64,000 nucleotides of DNA from Talinum fruticosum (taxonomy: Eukaryota; Streptophyta; Magnoliopsida; Caryophyllales; Talinaceae), in the NCBI GenBank assembly GCA_021018815.1, contig JAITYX010000063.1:1674001-1738000 (forward strand), in the 5' to 3' direction. This document shows, one piece after another, positions 11,673 through 24,775 of the stretch. The notes beneath the pieces are model-generated. The model was not told where the DNA came from and searched no databases. It was given only the letters and a program-made list of their open reading frames with translations. Position numbers and translations under genes: made by a program. Position 1 is the first letter of the stretch, and the number at the start of each line of letters is the position of its first letter.

Positions 11673-14045
11673 TCAAAACCCATATCTATGGCTATAACCT
11701 CCCATGTTAGGAGCCCCAGCTTGCATCTTGGATAATGCAGCTGGACCTTGCATCCCGTTACTTTGGTATTGTTGCCACATTAGCTGCTCTTCTACTAATA
11801 ACCGTTGTTTATTTTCCAACTCAGACATCTGTACATAAGGTGGTGGTGGAATTCCCAACGATGGCGCAAATGGGTCCACATTCCCTGAGCTCACTGGGTT
11901 GCTACTCGATGAAGGTGGTGGGGCCGGCAAGGCGAGCAACTGGGGATTTCCAATGGACCCGAAAGCCACACTGCTGGCACTTCCTGTACCTCCCACATTG
12001 TTCGCAGCTAATGCCACATTTGTCGCCCCCTGCTTGTACATACCATCAAGGAGCATCATGTCAAACCCACCTCCAAGGGTGGCCTTTTGGTGGGGCAAAT
12101 AGCTCGCTGATTGGACAAGAGCCGTCTCCCAATCTGTTTGGTCATTAAAGGCCTCCCACACTGGAGGTGGGGGTGGGCCTGATGTGTTGGCCAGTCCCCC
12201 ATCAAACAGAGCTAAGGCAAGTTTGTCCCCATGCTCTTCACTTGTAGGTGCATCATCTCCTAAATGTAGGAGGTCAGCCTCTTTTGATTCTGATTCACTT
12301 TCTTTGTTCTCTGGCTCAACTTTTTCCTCTGGCTCAACTTTTTCCTCCTCCTTTTCAGGGATATCTTCTGGGGCTGGAAGTGCCTTTACCGAGTTCATAT
12401 CTTCTTCATTGGCCTCTGGCTCTCTTTCCTCAGGTGGGGAGAATCAATCTCAATTTCAGCTCTCATCAGTCTGCTTTGTTCATTAGCTGCTTTGTCTCTT
12501 ATAAATTCATCCATTAGTTCAAGTTTCTTTGGGGTAATTCTTTCTACTTCAGGGTACTCAGAGCAACGTGCTATTCCTGTCTCCTTAGACCAGGAATAGT
12601 ATCCATCAAGCTCATCAAATTGTTTTGAGATTCGACAGAAAAACCCATGTACTTTTACGCAGTCTGGGATACTTAGCTCCATGAATTGATCGATTAGAAT
12701 GCTGAGAACATCTGTTACTTCATAGTATACTTGAAAGCTCTCATTTACAGCCGGGTACAGAGCAACTATAACAAGCCGGTGGTACCTTGCCACACCTGCA
12801 CTTTTTTCAACAGAAAAATCAGTTAGCCAGTGCTTTCTAGTGGTTATTGAATCTTGCTAATTATAATCGTATCAGTTTGGTTGACTGTAATGAAAAGTAT
12901 GTCAAGTACAGATTGTGCAAAAAATTGACATTAACCTGTCAAATGGGGCTCTTGTAAGTTTAAAATTTAGGGACTGTGTATTAGTGGCTCCGTTCCTCAG
13001 TCCCGTCCTGAAATACCAAGAATCACTATCATGGATTCTAGCTCCAGGGGCCCCAATTCTGTTCAAAGAGTTGATCTCAAACTCTATTGGGGATGGAGAG
13101 AGGTTCAAAGCACTGACAGTTAAACTACTTATAAATTGATATGCTTTTTCTTCTATCATTTACATGTGAAAGGAAAGTAAGCAATGTTTTATCAACCTTA
13201 ATCGAAAATTCGTGGCACTTTGGATTAAGCATGCAGGTAGAAAGGGAAATTGACAGTAACAAGAGGAGACCTGTTGGTTTGGTGGCCAGAAATCTCTCAA
13301 GAAGCTGTTGCAAATGGTGCATCCTTGACAAGATTTGATTTATATTCAGCTCCCTAACAGGAGTGTTCCATGCTGAAAGATCGTTCTGCTGCTCTTCCTC
13401 CTCCTCACAGCTGTATGCACACGAGTTGTGCTTTCTCCTCCTGCCTTGCATCCTAAACTCAAGCATCTCATCCAAGTACAACGCGTATGTCCTGACAAAG
13501 GCCGAGTAATCCCACGAGTTGGATCTCGAAGAATCTCGGAAATCTGACAAGTTGAGGAGGCGGGTTCCTCGCCTCGTCGTAAAGAAGATCTCTTGTTCAT
13601 AGGCAGGGTCCCCTTCTAGTAATAGCCTTTGAATTACCATCAATGTCTTGAGAGCCACTACCTGTCAAATTTTAAAGTGGGCAAGAAAAAAGGGGAGCGA
13701 GGGACAAAATATGAGTCTAGTTTTGATACATTATTATCAATTTAGATATGAAGAAAAGAACACAGAATTTTCATAGTGTAGTTAAACCCTTGCATGCATT
13801 ACCCAACTTTTGGTCTTGCTCAGACGCCTGGCTATGGTATTAACACATGATCTAATGTATGCTCGAGAGTAGCAGGTCAAGCTAAGAATTTCCCGAATGT
13901 GCCTTTCCTCGCTAGGAAACTCTTCATGGCTGGTTGCCTTGACAATGGCAACATCGAGGTCAGCTAGGGAGTCGCTGCTTGCAACTTTTGCCAATCCGAT
14001 ACTTGTTTGATCTTTCACAACACCTATGGCTCTTCTTAGTGCCAT
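11673..14045 (-). CDS. PICALM5: Clathrin assembly protein with ANTH domain, PICALM5 type
   Basis: This is a three-exon gene: 14045-13803, 13661-13271 and 12795-11673 (stop 11673-11675). It codes for about 585 residues, close to the roughly 600 of Arabidopsis At1g03050/At4g02650. The ANTH domain starts almost at Met (RRAIGVVKDQTSIGLAKV, the phosphoinositide-binding region), followed by FPSEERHIREILSLT, RRGTRLLNLSDFRD and NSWDYSAFVRTYALYLDE. An acidic stretch follows, then a C-terminal tail with LALALFDGG, DWETALVQ, a DPF motif (VDPFAPSLGIPPP) suited to AP-2 binding, and a Q/M-rich end. The protein would link clathrin to the plasma membrane in endocytosis. Intron boundaries are canonical (W|VVALKT; TKPTG|VARYH). 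One oddity: the frame breaks in exon 3 at a C4 run (12436-12439), where one more C would restore it. Confidence 0.93.
12436..12439 (-). other. Apparent 1-base deletion in PICALM5 exon 3
   Basis: Upstream of this C run (minus strand) the frame reads ...RAEIEIDSP; downstream the conserved acidic frame REPEANEEDMNSVKALP resumes in another phase. With five Cs instead of four the two join as DSPPPEEREPEANEED with no stop. As written, translation ends after 20 altered codons. Confidence 0.85.
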
Positions 14046-16030
14046 AGATATGACTTTTAAGGTGCCAAATCAAAGTTAGCAACTAATATGATATATCTGC
14101 AACACTGGCAACAATTGTAACCATGTGTTAAAAAACATTCTATGCAAGTTTTATAAAACTCTTTTTGGGGTAATCATCGCAATAATCCGCAATAGATGGC
14201 ATGAATTAAGTAATTGTTGAAGACACCTTATGATGGTAGTTCATGAACTCTTCAACCTAATGTTTATTGAAAGTTTAGCACGCGCTTAAAAACCCAAAAG
14301 AATCAAAATGGTTAAGAATGGTCAATTTAAAATATCTATGATGCTAATAATTTAATCATGGTCCTGTTTGGCAATTAGCCGTTAAATGTTGATTGATTGA
14401 ATTATCTCGTTGACCATTAGTTGATTGGATCAGCTCTTTTAGAAAAAGTGTTTAGTAAAATTAATTGTTTCTAAAAAAATGAGATAAAAAATTAATTTCA
14501 AAAAAGTCAATCATCTTAAATAACTTTTTAATAAAGTCAAAAATCAAAACCCCCAAAAAAAAGCTACTTTTTACGAAAAAGTTATTAAAAAGCCATTAGT
14601 CAAATATGACCTATATATAACTTCATTTATTTTTTGTTTAAAGAACATTATTCCTGCCATTATCAAAAAACATAAGATTAGAATTCTTCATCAGATGAAG
14701 CAAAGCCATTATAACTCAATCATCAAAAGCTACAAATACTAAGATAACATTCTAATGAAGGTTTAAAGAGATTAAGATAAAGAATGAGGCATGACAATTC
14801 TACATTTAGAACACAATCACATTAATTGTTCGTGTCATAATACACAAGAAGGATTATATTCAAATCTTTTTAATTTTTTTAAGAAAAAGACAGAAATAAA
14901 TACTTACCCGATATCAATTGGAGAATCTAATTAGCTTCCAGCACTTGATGTTTAATTCGAATAAATTCTCCCTAATTTATTACAATGAAATCCTTCAAAG
15001 GCATCAATTCCCCCTAATTTATTACAATTAAAGTGCGTATTCAATAATATATTTTATAAATGATAAACGTAGGGGAAGGGGGAGGAGAAGGTTAGGAAAT
15101 GAGAAGAATAAAATTGATATTCTCTTTTCCTCCCCTTCTAAATTTCTCTCTCCTTTCTCTTTGTGTTTTCTATACATTTCTCAATCGCAGTAATTTTACA
15201 AAGAACCGTACATTATCCTTTATTTTAGCATGAAAATTTGGAGTTGCAAAACAATGTAAAAAAGGCAAATGACATTATTTTTTATCTACTCTACATATTA
15301 GCACTTAATAATCTAATACTATAATTAAAATATTTTTTTAATCCCACCTTTTAATTCATTTTAAAATTAAATTAAAAAAGAATAGTACATGTAATTCTTA
15401 ATAAGACAACAATATTAAAACCCTGAATATAAATTTAAGAAAAAGCATGCAATATAGTACTTAATTAGGCAACATTATAAATCAGTTTAAGAAAACCCAT
15501 GAAAAAGAAATAGGCAATATTAGATTGAGGAGAATACTATAGATAGTAGTAGAAGAATCAAAGCAACGTACAAAGGTAATTAATTTAGGCAAACCATGAA
15601 ATCCGCTTAAAAATCAAAGCAGTGCAATTAGATTGAAGGCCTTACATGTTATAACTCCACTAAAAAATACATCCCCTTCATAACCTAACTCCCTCCGTCA
15701 ATCTTGCAAGTACAAAGGCAATTTTTTCGAGTTTTCTTTATCTTTTTCCCTTGAAAGTATGACAATTCGCTCATAGAATTGTGTAAATTACTTGCATGTA
15801 GTCGGTTACAAGAACGTTGACATTATTCCCACTATTGACAAAAGACAAAAGGTATGTTATTTTCAATATACGAAATATGCATAGTTTTTTCATGGGTAGT
15901 TCTATTTTTATTCTTTAGCATGGTATTTAAAACTATCCGACAATAATTTACATAGATTTGATCAATTAAACTAACATATATATCTATAAGTATTATAGTA
16001 CATATTGCCATACTCAACACAAAAGTAGAG
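14046..16030. other. PICALM5 upstream region, AT-rich, one MITE
   Basis: This is the promoter side of PICALM5 (minus strand). Very AT-rich, with no long open frame. A MITE at 14360-14611 begins about 315 bp upstream of the start codon. Beyond it I recognise nothing up to the LINE. Confidence 0.5.
14360..14611. mobile_element. Non-autonomous DNA element (MITE), GGTCCTGTTTGGC family
   Basis: The left end GGTCCTGTTTGGCAATTAGC and the inverse of the right end GGTCATATTTGACTAATGGC form an imperfect terminal inverted repeat. Internal matching tracts (aaagtg..., aagtcaaa, agcta) let the unit fold on itself. The left end matches the element at 49916-50737. The TSD is not clear. Confidence 0.55.
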
Positions 16031-19000
16031 AGAGAAACTCGCATTTTCTTGTTTCTTGCTTTCACATTCTCCTTCTATGTTAATGTTTCTTTTTTGTTCT
16101 TTTCTTTGGTTCATCTTCTGTTTTAATGTTTGGGTGATGTTTAAGTCACATGTTAGGTATCCGAAAGGTTTCGTTCGAGTTGCGATACTTCTTTACTCTA
16201 ATTGGTGTGGAAGGACGCAGCTTGTCATCGGTCTCATTTATTCTTTTGTACTACCTAGCCGATGAGATGGTGTCGGGAGGTGGTGGGTTCACGGCAACCG
16301 AAGCCCTCTTGGTTCCGGAAGTGAAGTTTGGGGTGTTTCCCACGCAAGAGAGTTAATTTGTTGTAGTTCGGAAGTGAAGTGACAGTTTGCTAGGGTTACT
16401 CGGAGTCGTTTCCTTGCCCAGTGTTTAGTTCTCCACCTACTTCCACCTGTTGGGCATTGATGTCCTGGTCTTTTCGGGCCTTTTCTACCTTTCCTTAGTA
16501 CCTTTTTTCATTCACTACTAATTCCCATTGTGTTTGGCCATATTTGGTAATTCTACTCTATGCATTATTTTTCCACTTCCTTGCTACCATGCAAAACCCT
16601 AGTGATCACTCGGTGCAGGAAAACCCCTTTCACTACTTATTCTAAAAGAATACATGCCTCGTATTAGCCTTCAAAGTCATTATTTTGATAAAGTTTGTCT
16701 CTGGGTCCAACTCGGAAGGTGTCCCTCTTAGATTTAAATCTCCACAAGTAGCACTTGGCTTAGGGAGTGTTTGAAGGTTTGTCAAAAATAGGGTTCGATG
16801 AAGGTCATGACTTCTCTCACCCTAATATGATGATCAAAGTTAATGTTAATCTAAAGGAACCCTTGTTACCGGGGTATATATGTAGGACGAAAATAATGCA
16901 GCCTTTTGGGTTAGTTTCCGTTGTGAAAACATTTTTAGGGTTTTCACTAAATGTGGGATGGTAGGTCACGAGATCACTCAGTGCAGGAAAACCCCTTTCC
17001 GGATCAAGAGACAGACTTAATGCCATGCTTCGGAAGCTAGAAGGGAAAGGCTATATCCTTCTCCGAGAAGGTCAAAGAATGTGTAGTAACAAAATCAAAA
17101 CTTTCTTGGCAACTTCAAGGTTCTTATCGACTAGGGTTGTTTTTGAGAAAGTTGAAAGGCCATACCTCATCCAGATAGCCCGGTGCATTCGTAGTTCATG
17201 GACGACGACGACCAACGATTGGGTGTAGAATCGAAGGAAGAGATGACGTGTTAATACAAGTTTGTGATAACATCTATGTAGAAGAATTCAGTATCCGTAA
17301 CCGGATGGATCCTCGCTTGTTTATCGCATCGAATGTCTGGTTTTCCGGGGGCAATAGAAGATAAGAGGGTTGTACAATCGCAGGGACAGGTAAAGGAAGT
17401 GGGACCAGTTCAATCATTACTAATGGAAGCATAAATACAAGGAGGAAGTTTTCTTCAACTTAGCATTTATGTTGAACAGCTAGATAGGATACTAGAAGTC
17501 GAGCTTCATTAAATGAAGCTATAAATATGGAGGTTGACAACTTACAATTGGGCCACCAACCCGAGACCTTGACCCATAGTGGCCCAATGGTGCATCGTGA
17601 CACGAAGTGGGTTTCCTATTGCAGGCACAACTTCCACTACATTCCTCGCTCCAAGTGAACCCAACCGCAAGCCCACCAGCCACAAATGTTTCCTCCTCGA
17701 GACCTCTCATGCAGCTTCCTACGAGTCACTCACCGAGGTATTGCTTAATAACTCTTTTGAGGTTATTACGAACAACATTAATGAGGGTAGATTCATAGTT
17801 CCATTTCCTACTATTGACCCTTATATTGTTGCATTTAATGAGTACCTTGCCTCCCAAGCTGAACAAACCTTTTCCTTTCAACATAATCCTTCAATAAATA
17901 TCCTCCCGCCCTCGGTCTCAACCGGTCATACCTTCCAGTCACATCCCTTCCGAGTTCAAGAATTTACCTCACGGATCCCATACCTCAGCTCTATTCTCGA
18001 ATTTTCTTCAAGTGAGGACACCATGTCTTCTAAAGAGAGTGAGAGAAACGAAATATTCCAACAGAACTATCACAAGTAACCCTAATGCCCGGAACTCGAA
18101 GAGATTAACTGGCCACCCGCAGAGAGAGGAAGGAAATCGCTGAGCAAGAAGATTCGACGAGGTACACATCTACAAAAGGGAGGTCGGTTGCTCTGGAAGC
18201 TAGTAAGCCAACAGGCACACGATCGAGACTTTGGTGGTGACTAAGAAGGATTTTAGAGGTTGGAAGAAGGATGGGGAGGTGCAATGATAGATTCATACCA
18301 GATTTAGGTAATGATATGTTCAAGAAAGATGTTGGAAGGAATTTGAAAATAAAGGCTTTCTCGATGCTAGAATTAGGGAGTGTATGCTTGGAAGCGGTTT
18401 TGTTTTTCGAAAGAAGTTGACTCGAGACTTGGTAGCAGCTTGTTAAAGTTTTAGAACTCAAGAAAAGGAAGATTTTAGGAAAGGATAATGATGGTGATAC
18501 CTAGTGCTATTATTCGAAGCTCGGGAGCGGAAGGACTTGATCAACCAAGCTCCTCGAAGTCCGTTGATCGGGTTAAGGAGGCACGCGAAAGAAAGCCTCC
18601 CGAGGAGACATGAAAATCCGTGCTCGAAATTGTAGGGGCCCTTTTCTCTGCGAGCAACCCTACAATTCCCACTCTCAAATGGTTAGCTCACGAGTCTAGT
18701 CCAGACGTGTTTTGCTTGTTTGAAACTCTTTGTGAGCCTTCCGTGGCTCGCCGATTCTCTTTTTTTCTTCATTTGTTGTTTGTGGGTGGTGTAAGCCCGG
18801 TGGGCAAGTCTTGTGGTATTTTGGTGGTAGCTAAAATTCTGTCTTACTTTCGTTGTTATTTGTTGTAAGAATTATGTTATCTATTGTATCAATGAAAAAG
18901 GTGGTTCTTGGTATGTTGTTCTTGTTTATGGTGCACCACAACTACGAGGACGGGAAGAGGGTATGGGATGCTTTAGCATGTGAATTGGATAAGTCGGGCA

Positions 19001-20808
19001 ATCAAGTTGTTTTAATGTGAGATTTTAACCAAGTGGATAATTATCATGATAAGTTGGGAGGTAACTTAAAGATCGAAGGGTGCGAGGATATTATTCAATG
19101 GAAAATTTTACTAAACCTTAAAGATTTAAATTTCACCGATCCCGCATTCACTTAGACGAACAATAGGAGAAATGGAGAGTTGATGTTTTAAAGATTGGAT
19201 AAGGCGTTAGCATCGGAAGATTGGCTTATTGAATTTCCGGATTCCTTTTTAGAGAACTTGGCAATTCAAGCGTTTGATCATGGGCCCATCATACTGCATA
19301 TTAAAGGTATAATAGAAAGAAGAAAGAAACAAATTTATCGAATTGAGGCATGGTGTTTATCAAGGGAAGAAATACAACAGTTAATTAAAGACATTTGGTT
19401 CACTTCGGAGAATTTGTAGTCCTGGATATCCATTCTTAAGAAGCTCAGGGAGACAAGATTTTAATGTGAGAAATTATGTCTTCAGTGGAGAAGGAAAATG
19501 TGCTTAACATCACTGATCACAGGACAAGATTAAAGAGATTCTTCAAGATTTTGGGAAAATTGGTTTACGGGATTCCGTCATTGTAAGATTTTGGATTGGG
19601 AAAGATCGGTTGGAAGAGGCGTTGATTACGGTAGACATGTATTGGAAACAAAGAGGAAAGATTAAATGGCTACAACAAAGTGATAAGGAAACTCGGTTCT
19701 TCTTCAAGCATTTTAAAGTTAAAAATGCCTTTGCACATATAAAGAGTCTCAAAAATGATGTTGGAGTTGAAACCCATGAGGTTAAAGACATGATGATCAT
19801 TGCTCGAGAGTATTTTGCTGATTTTTTAAGGAACCTTCTTATCAACCAGGAAGGAGTATGTTGATTAACAATCTCCTACTTTCTTTTAATAAAAGAATCA
19901 ACTTAGCAGCAAAAAACTTCTCTTAACCTGCCCTTTCATGAAGAGGAGGTCAAGCAAGCAAGTGTTTCAAATGGGAAGCCTGAAATCGCCGAGACCGGAC
20001 GACTTTCCGGCTATATTTTTCCAAAAGGTGTGGTCCAACATTAGCTCCATGATCACACAAGCAGTCTTGGATACACTTAATACTAGTAACTTGGTTCCTG
20101 CTATCAATAACACTCACATTGTTTTGATTCCAAAAAGGATGATCCCAAAGAGATGCATGATTTTAGGCCCATAAGTCTTTGTAATGTGGTTTATAAGATC
20201 ATCTCTAAATGCTTGGTTAATAGATTGAGAACACTTATGGAACTATTATTGGAGAAAATCAAAATGCCTTTGTTCCAGGGAGAAACATCATCGATAGCTA
20301 CTTAATAGCACATGAAGTTCTTAACCGTATCAAACGGAAGAAAGAAGAGAAAAAGATGGCAATCAAGATTGACATGAGTAAAGTTTATGACAGGGTTCGA
20401 TGGGAGATTCTCCGAGTTATTCTTCTTAAAATTGATCTACTGATGAAATGGGTTAATCTTATCATGCAATGCTTTACCACAGTCAGATACCATGTGCTTT
20501 TTAATGGAGAACCAATAGAAACTATCTTTCCAAGAGCAGGCCTCGAGCAAGGTGATCCACTTTCACCTTACTTATTTCTCCTAGCCGTGGAAACACAATC
20601 GAAGCATTAAAGGACTAGCAAAGAATGGGCAGGATCAAAGGTATCCAGATTGCAAGAAGAGCACCCACTATCTCTCACCTCTTCTTTGCGGATGATACTT
20701 TATTTTCACCGAGGTGGACTTACAATCGGTGATGAACCTCAAGCGGATCATCAATAATTTCTGTGAGGCTTCGGGCGGATAATTAATTGTGGTAAGTTTG
20801 CTATTATG
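16030..20808 (+). mobile_element. Decayed full-length LINE (L1-type), 5' part: ORF1, endonuclease, RT
   Basis: ORF1 is recognisable at 16780-17010 by a zinc-knuckle-like block (GMVGHEITQCRKTPF) following VNVNLKEPLLPG. ORF2 starts near 18610 with an endonuclease-like MKIRARNCRGP. It continues with DFNQV (19022-19040), the LDKALASEDWLIEF block (19190-19240) and a degenerate catalytic end FDHGPIIL. The RT domain runs from about 19970 with KSPRPDDF, FRPISLCNVVYKI, KMAIKIDMSKVYDRVRWE, GLEQGDPLSPYLF and the catalytic FADD at 20688-20699. Many stops and frameshifts show it is dead. The element is interrupted at 20808 by a 3.96-kb insertion and resumes at 24776. The 5' boundary is approximate. Confidence 0.85.
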
Positions 20809-23800
20809 TGTGGCGCCCAAAAATTATTTCTTTGTTGGATGACTAGAGTCGCCACCTTGTTATGACCGAAACAAGGACGGGGTTTTCAATAAAACAGTTT
20901 TGAAATTATAGTTTTTTCGAAAAGAGAAAAGAAGAAAAGGTTGACTCCTGTGCCCAAAAGGCAAAAATAATATAAAAGACTGATTTGAGAATCCGAGATG
21001 GTGGGTTCGGGGTTTTGGTTAGGAAGCACGAACGTCAAGGACTCGCCACTCTCTCCGTTCTAAGAACGGGCTCCTACTAATATATTTGTATCCTTTTTTT
21101 ACACATCCCGAATGTTGATTAACATATATTCATAAAATAGATTTACAAAAGAAGAGCATAAAAGAAAAACACATCATTATACACGTAAGCACACACATGC
21201 AAGCACACGAATGGAAAACTTAGGGCCAACAGATTTGTTGGTCTATGGTGGGTTTGCATTCGGATGAGAGCTAAATTGCTCTACGTACCGATCATCGTAG
21301 GACTTGAATCTACTCTCGGATCAAAACCCCACGTAGTTCTAGCAAGGATTCCGTCATGACTCTTGTGAGTTCCACTGGGGATAGTTAGGGATCATTTCCC
21401 TGTTTCATGGTCATGTTAAAAGACTTTAGAGATGACTCATTCCTATAGTCGAGTCAATCCGGTTGAGAAAAGGGAGAGTGACTCAGGGTCTCAACTCTGT
21501 TACTCAAAGCGATAAGTGAAGGGATAGGTGGATTGGCTCAAGTCCGGGCATGAGTATAAGGATTAGACCTTTTAACATTCCCATTTCAATCGAGAAAATA
21601 ATCCCTTGGATATGAAGGGGGATGGATTTTTTGTGGAGTTAATGGGTCGGTGTTTTATGGCTAATGGTTCTCAAAGATTCGAGATGGAATCCCTGCCGAT
21701 GGCCTGTCGCCAAATAAAAGGATACGATCGGCGATTCGGTCATATCCGATCAAGGTAATCCACTAGGATAATGGTGAAATTGTGAAGGCTATTTGAATTG
21801 AAATGGATGTAGATCATCCTAAAGATCGGATATGAACGAATTTCGATTAAGACCTCAAGTTTGATGAGAGATCACGACTATACATCAAAGAATATGTCGA
21901 CCCTAAGGACAAGCATGCAAACATATACAAGACACACACGGTTGCGTCTAATGATCACCGTTCGGTATTTAGCCAAACATTGTTATGACTCATGATTAAA
22001 GTCAAGATGATCATAAAGGGGCAATTATGATTACCATCGTCCCCTATTCATGGGCCATACTTCAATTTTGGCAATAACACTAATCAGCGATCTTAGACGG
22101 TTCATTTTATTATTTTTGATCGAGTTGATTATATTGTGATGAATGGGCTAAGACATGATTGAATCAAATATTATTATTATTATTCACACTTCGGAGCTAA
22201 TGGTTTTACAAGTACCGGATATTACAATACAATGAACAATATGAAATATACAAGGTTTTCCTAAATACAAGAAATCTAAAAAAGAACATAAATAAAATTC
22301 TTCAACATCACGGAGATGAGAAATGCTTATGATTCAACTTCTTGATAGATCCTTGGCTGGCATTATGATGAACAATAAGCCTTGACTAACCAAACAAAGT
22401 CCCGAGTATTTATTTTATTGAAAGGCATCATTAGTTGATTTTTAAAACCAATTCTTGAAAGAGAAATCCCGAAACTAAGTAAGATGAGCATAAAAAATAT
22501 GAAGAAAATTTAAACAACTGGAAAACTTCATAAGAAGCTCAGATGTTAAAATTTTACCTTTTAAAAGCTTTCAAATTGGTTTAATGAAATCTTAAAATGA
22601 AACTTCTTGCACCGCACTTGCCATAATGGATGCTGATTTCAAAAATTATAACTTTTTCGAGTAAGATCCTATCAAGGTGATTCTGAAGCCTAGAGTTTAT
22701 ATTTTAGGTCTAATTTCAATGGTAAAAATATAAAAAATAAATTCACAAGCATGTAAAACTAATAAGTCGAAAACTTAGGTGATGCCCCGATTTATACCAT
22801 TCTGGATAGTAAGATATTCATTTATTTATTAAGAATAAAATAAATCATATATTAAAAAACTGTACAAACTCGGTTAACTAGACACAATAAGGAACCAGTA
22901 TGATTTTTGTATAATTTTTGAAGCACTTTAAGATATTTTAACAGATTTTTCAACATATATATTTTGATCCGGGCACTCGCAGAAATTACAGTTTTGCAAT
23001 GTCGACTTTAATAAATCATATCTGTCAAACTATAAAGAGTTAGGAGATAAAATTTACCAATTTAGAAAGATCAGAAAGTCTATTTTTCCTTATGAAGGAC
23101 ATTTTTCCAGAAAAAATCGTTTAGATGATGAAAAATTAGAAAAACAGTGATGGTGCCGGTTTTTGGACTGATTGGACCTTCCACCGAAAAAATATGGTAT
23201 AAATAGCTGGGGACTTGGATTTGGGTGAGTGACCACTTGCTGGAAAGCTCTTTCATTACTCCATTGAATGACGTAAAAATTAAAAAAATTTGGAATCGAA
23301 ATTATTCCACTAAAGTGCCCTAGAATTACATACAACCTTCCGGTTTAGACCACTTTACTCCAAGTTATTATTCTTCATGTTCAATCATGACTTAGCCCAT
23401 TTTTCTTCATTTTTCAAATATTACGAGAGAAAATAAAAGTGAGGAAGATGAGAAGAGAAAATAACACCCAATTTTGCAATCAACTCTCGGATCTCACCGC
23501 TCACTCCCGAAAAAGGAAAACTAGTGTTCCACCCAAATAGGGGAACGGCCGCGCGAGCCCTAAAGGGACGGACGGTAAAACCCGGGGCCGAAACCAACCC
23601 GGAACCGGCATAGCCCAAAAAGAGACAAGAAAACACCAAAACGTTAGTAGCAATAGATAATCATGATAGTAAAGGAAAAGAATGGTAATAATAGTAACGA
23701 TAATAGCAATAATGTTAGAGTTAGGTATTAATAAAAATAGTAAACAAAATCAATATAAACAAACAATAAAGTTAGTAACAATAGCAATGATAATGATAAA

Positions 23801-24770
23801 GTTAGTAATAATAATAATAATGTTAAGGTTAGTAGTACTAAAAAAATAACAATAATAATGGAGAAGTTAGTGATAATAATGTTAGTAAATGAAATTAAAT
23901 GAATAATAACAATAATAATGGAGAAGTTAGTGATTAAAAAAAATAACAAGAATAAATAAATAAATGGGTAGGCAAAAGAAAATAAAGAAATTAAGAAAGA
24001 AGAAAATGTCATGTGGGCATCCTTGATCATCATGAAATAAAGAAAGATAAAAGTAGAGAGAAAGAAAATGTAATCTCATTAAACTTAGTAGTAATAAGAA
24101 GAATTACCCTCTTATTTCTTGAGATGAAGAAGATATTTTGACTAAGTTGAAAGAAAGTTTGGTTTGTTCAAGATTAGAAAAATTAGAAAAATTAACTTAA
24201 ACTTAATCAACTCCCAATGGAGTTAATTTTTAGTTAATCAAGTAATTCCTTAGAAGATTAAAAAAAGGGAGAGAGGATTTTGAAGAAGATAGAGATTTTT
24301 TCAAAAAAACCAAGCCCCTTCCACAAGTGATGAGAGTGGGTATTTATATAAGAAGTAAGGGGAATCATCCAAACCCTAAAAATACTAATTAAATGGTAAA
24401 AATTTAAATAAAATAAAATGTCAAAAAAAGACAAAAAGGAGGAGTATGAGGAGGGAGCATAAACCATAGTGGAGTAGTAGAAAGGACAAAAATAAACCAA
24501 TAAGGTTGGGTAAAAAAAAAAGGACAAAATTATTAAGTTTGTCCTTTTTTTTATTTTTTGTTTTTTGTTTTTTTCCTTTTTTTGGTTTTTTCATAATCTT
24601 TTGGACATTGTGGGTTCTTTTTTTTTCTTTGGATAATGTATTTTGGGCTTTTTGGGCTCTTTTTTTATCACAATTTAATTGTTATTTTTATACTTTTTTT
24701 TTACTAAAAGAAAAGATTAATATTAGTAATAAAATCTTAAATATATAAGAGTCAAAATTTGGTGTCTACA
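20809..24770. mobile_element. TG..CA insertion with 5-bp TSD, candidate long solo LTR (Tat/Ogre-like)
   Basis: The insert begins TGTGGCGCCCAAA and ends TTTGGTGTCTACA, short imperfect inverted ends starting TG and ending CA. TTATG is present directly before (20804-20808) and after (24771-24775), and removing insert plus one copy rejoins the LINE ORF. These are the marks of an LTR element. No gag or pol is seen in 3,962 bp, so a solo LTR is the simplest reading; such length is known for Tat/Ogre-type LTRs. A TATA-like site lies at about 24338-24350 on the minus strand and another at about 23192-23203 on the plus strand, so the orientation is open. A motif GAGTCGCCACC lies at 20847-20858. Confidence 0.7.
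23640..23990. repeat. Low-complexity AAT/AAC/GTTAG repeat tract
   Basis: Irregular repeats of aataataat and gttagtaat-type words fill this stretch of the inserted LTR-like sequence. The open frame across it on the minus strand encodes only I/L/T/F runs and is a compositional artefact. Confidence 0.75.
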
Positions 24771-24775
24771 TTATG

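Noticed and set aside
11735..12517. Several plus-strand open frames
   Set aside because: They are shadows of the PICALM5 C-terminal exon on the opposite strand.
17579..18079. 166-codon open frame (+)
   Set aside because: It lies within the LINE between the ORF1 zinc knuckle and ORF2; best seen as ORF1/linker of the LINE, not an independent gene.
23728..24033. 101-codon minus-strand open frame rich in Ile, Leu and Thr
   Set aside because: Translation of AAT/AAC repeats; composition only.
24506..24748. 80-codon open frame rich in Phe
   Set aside because: T-run artefact inside the LTR-like insertion.
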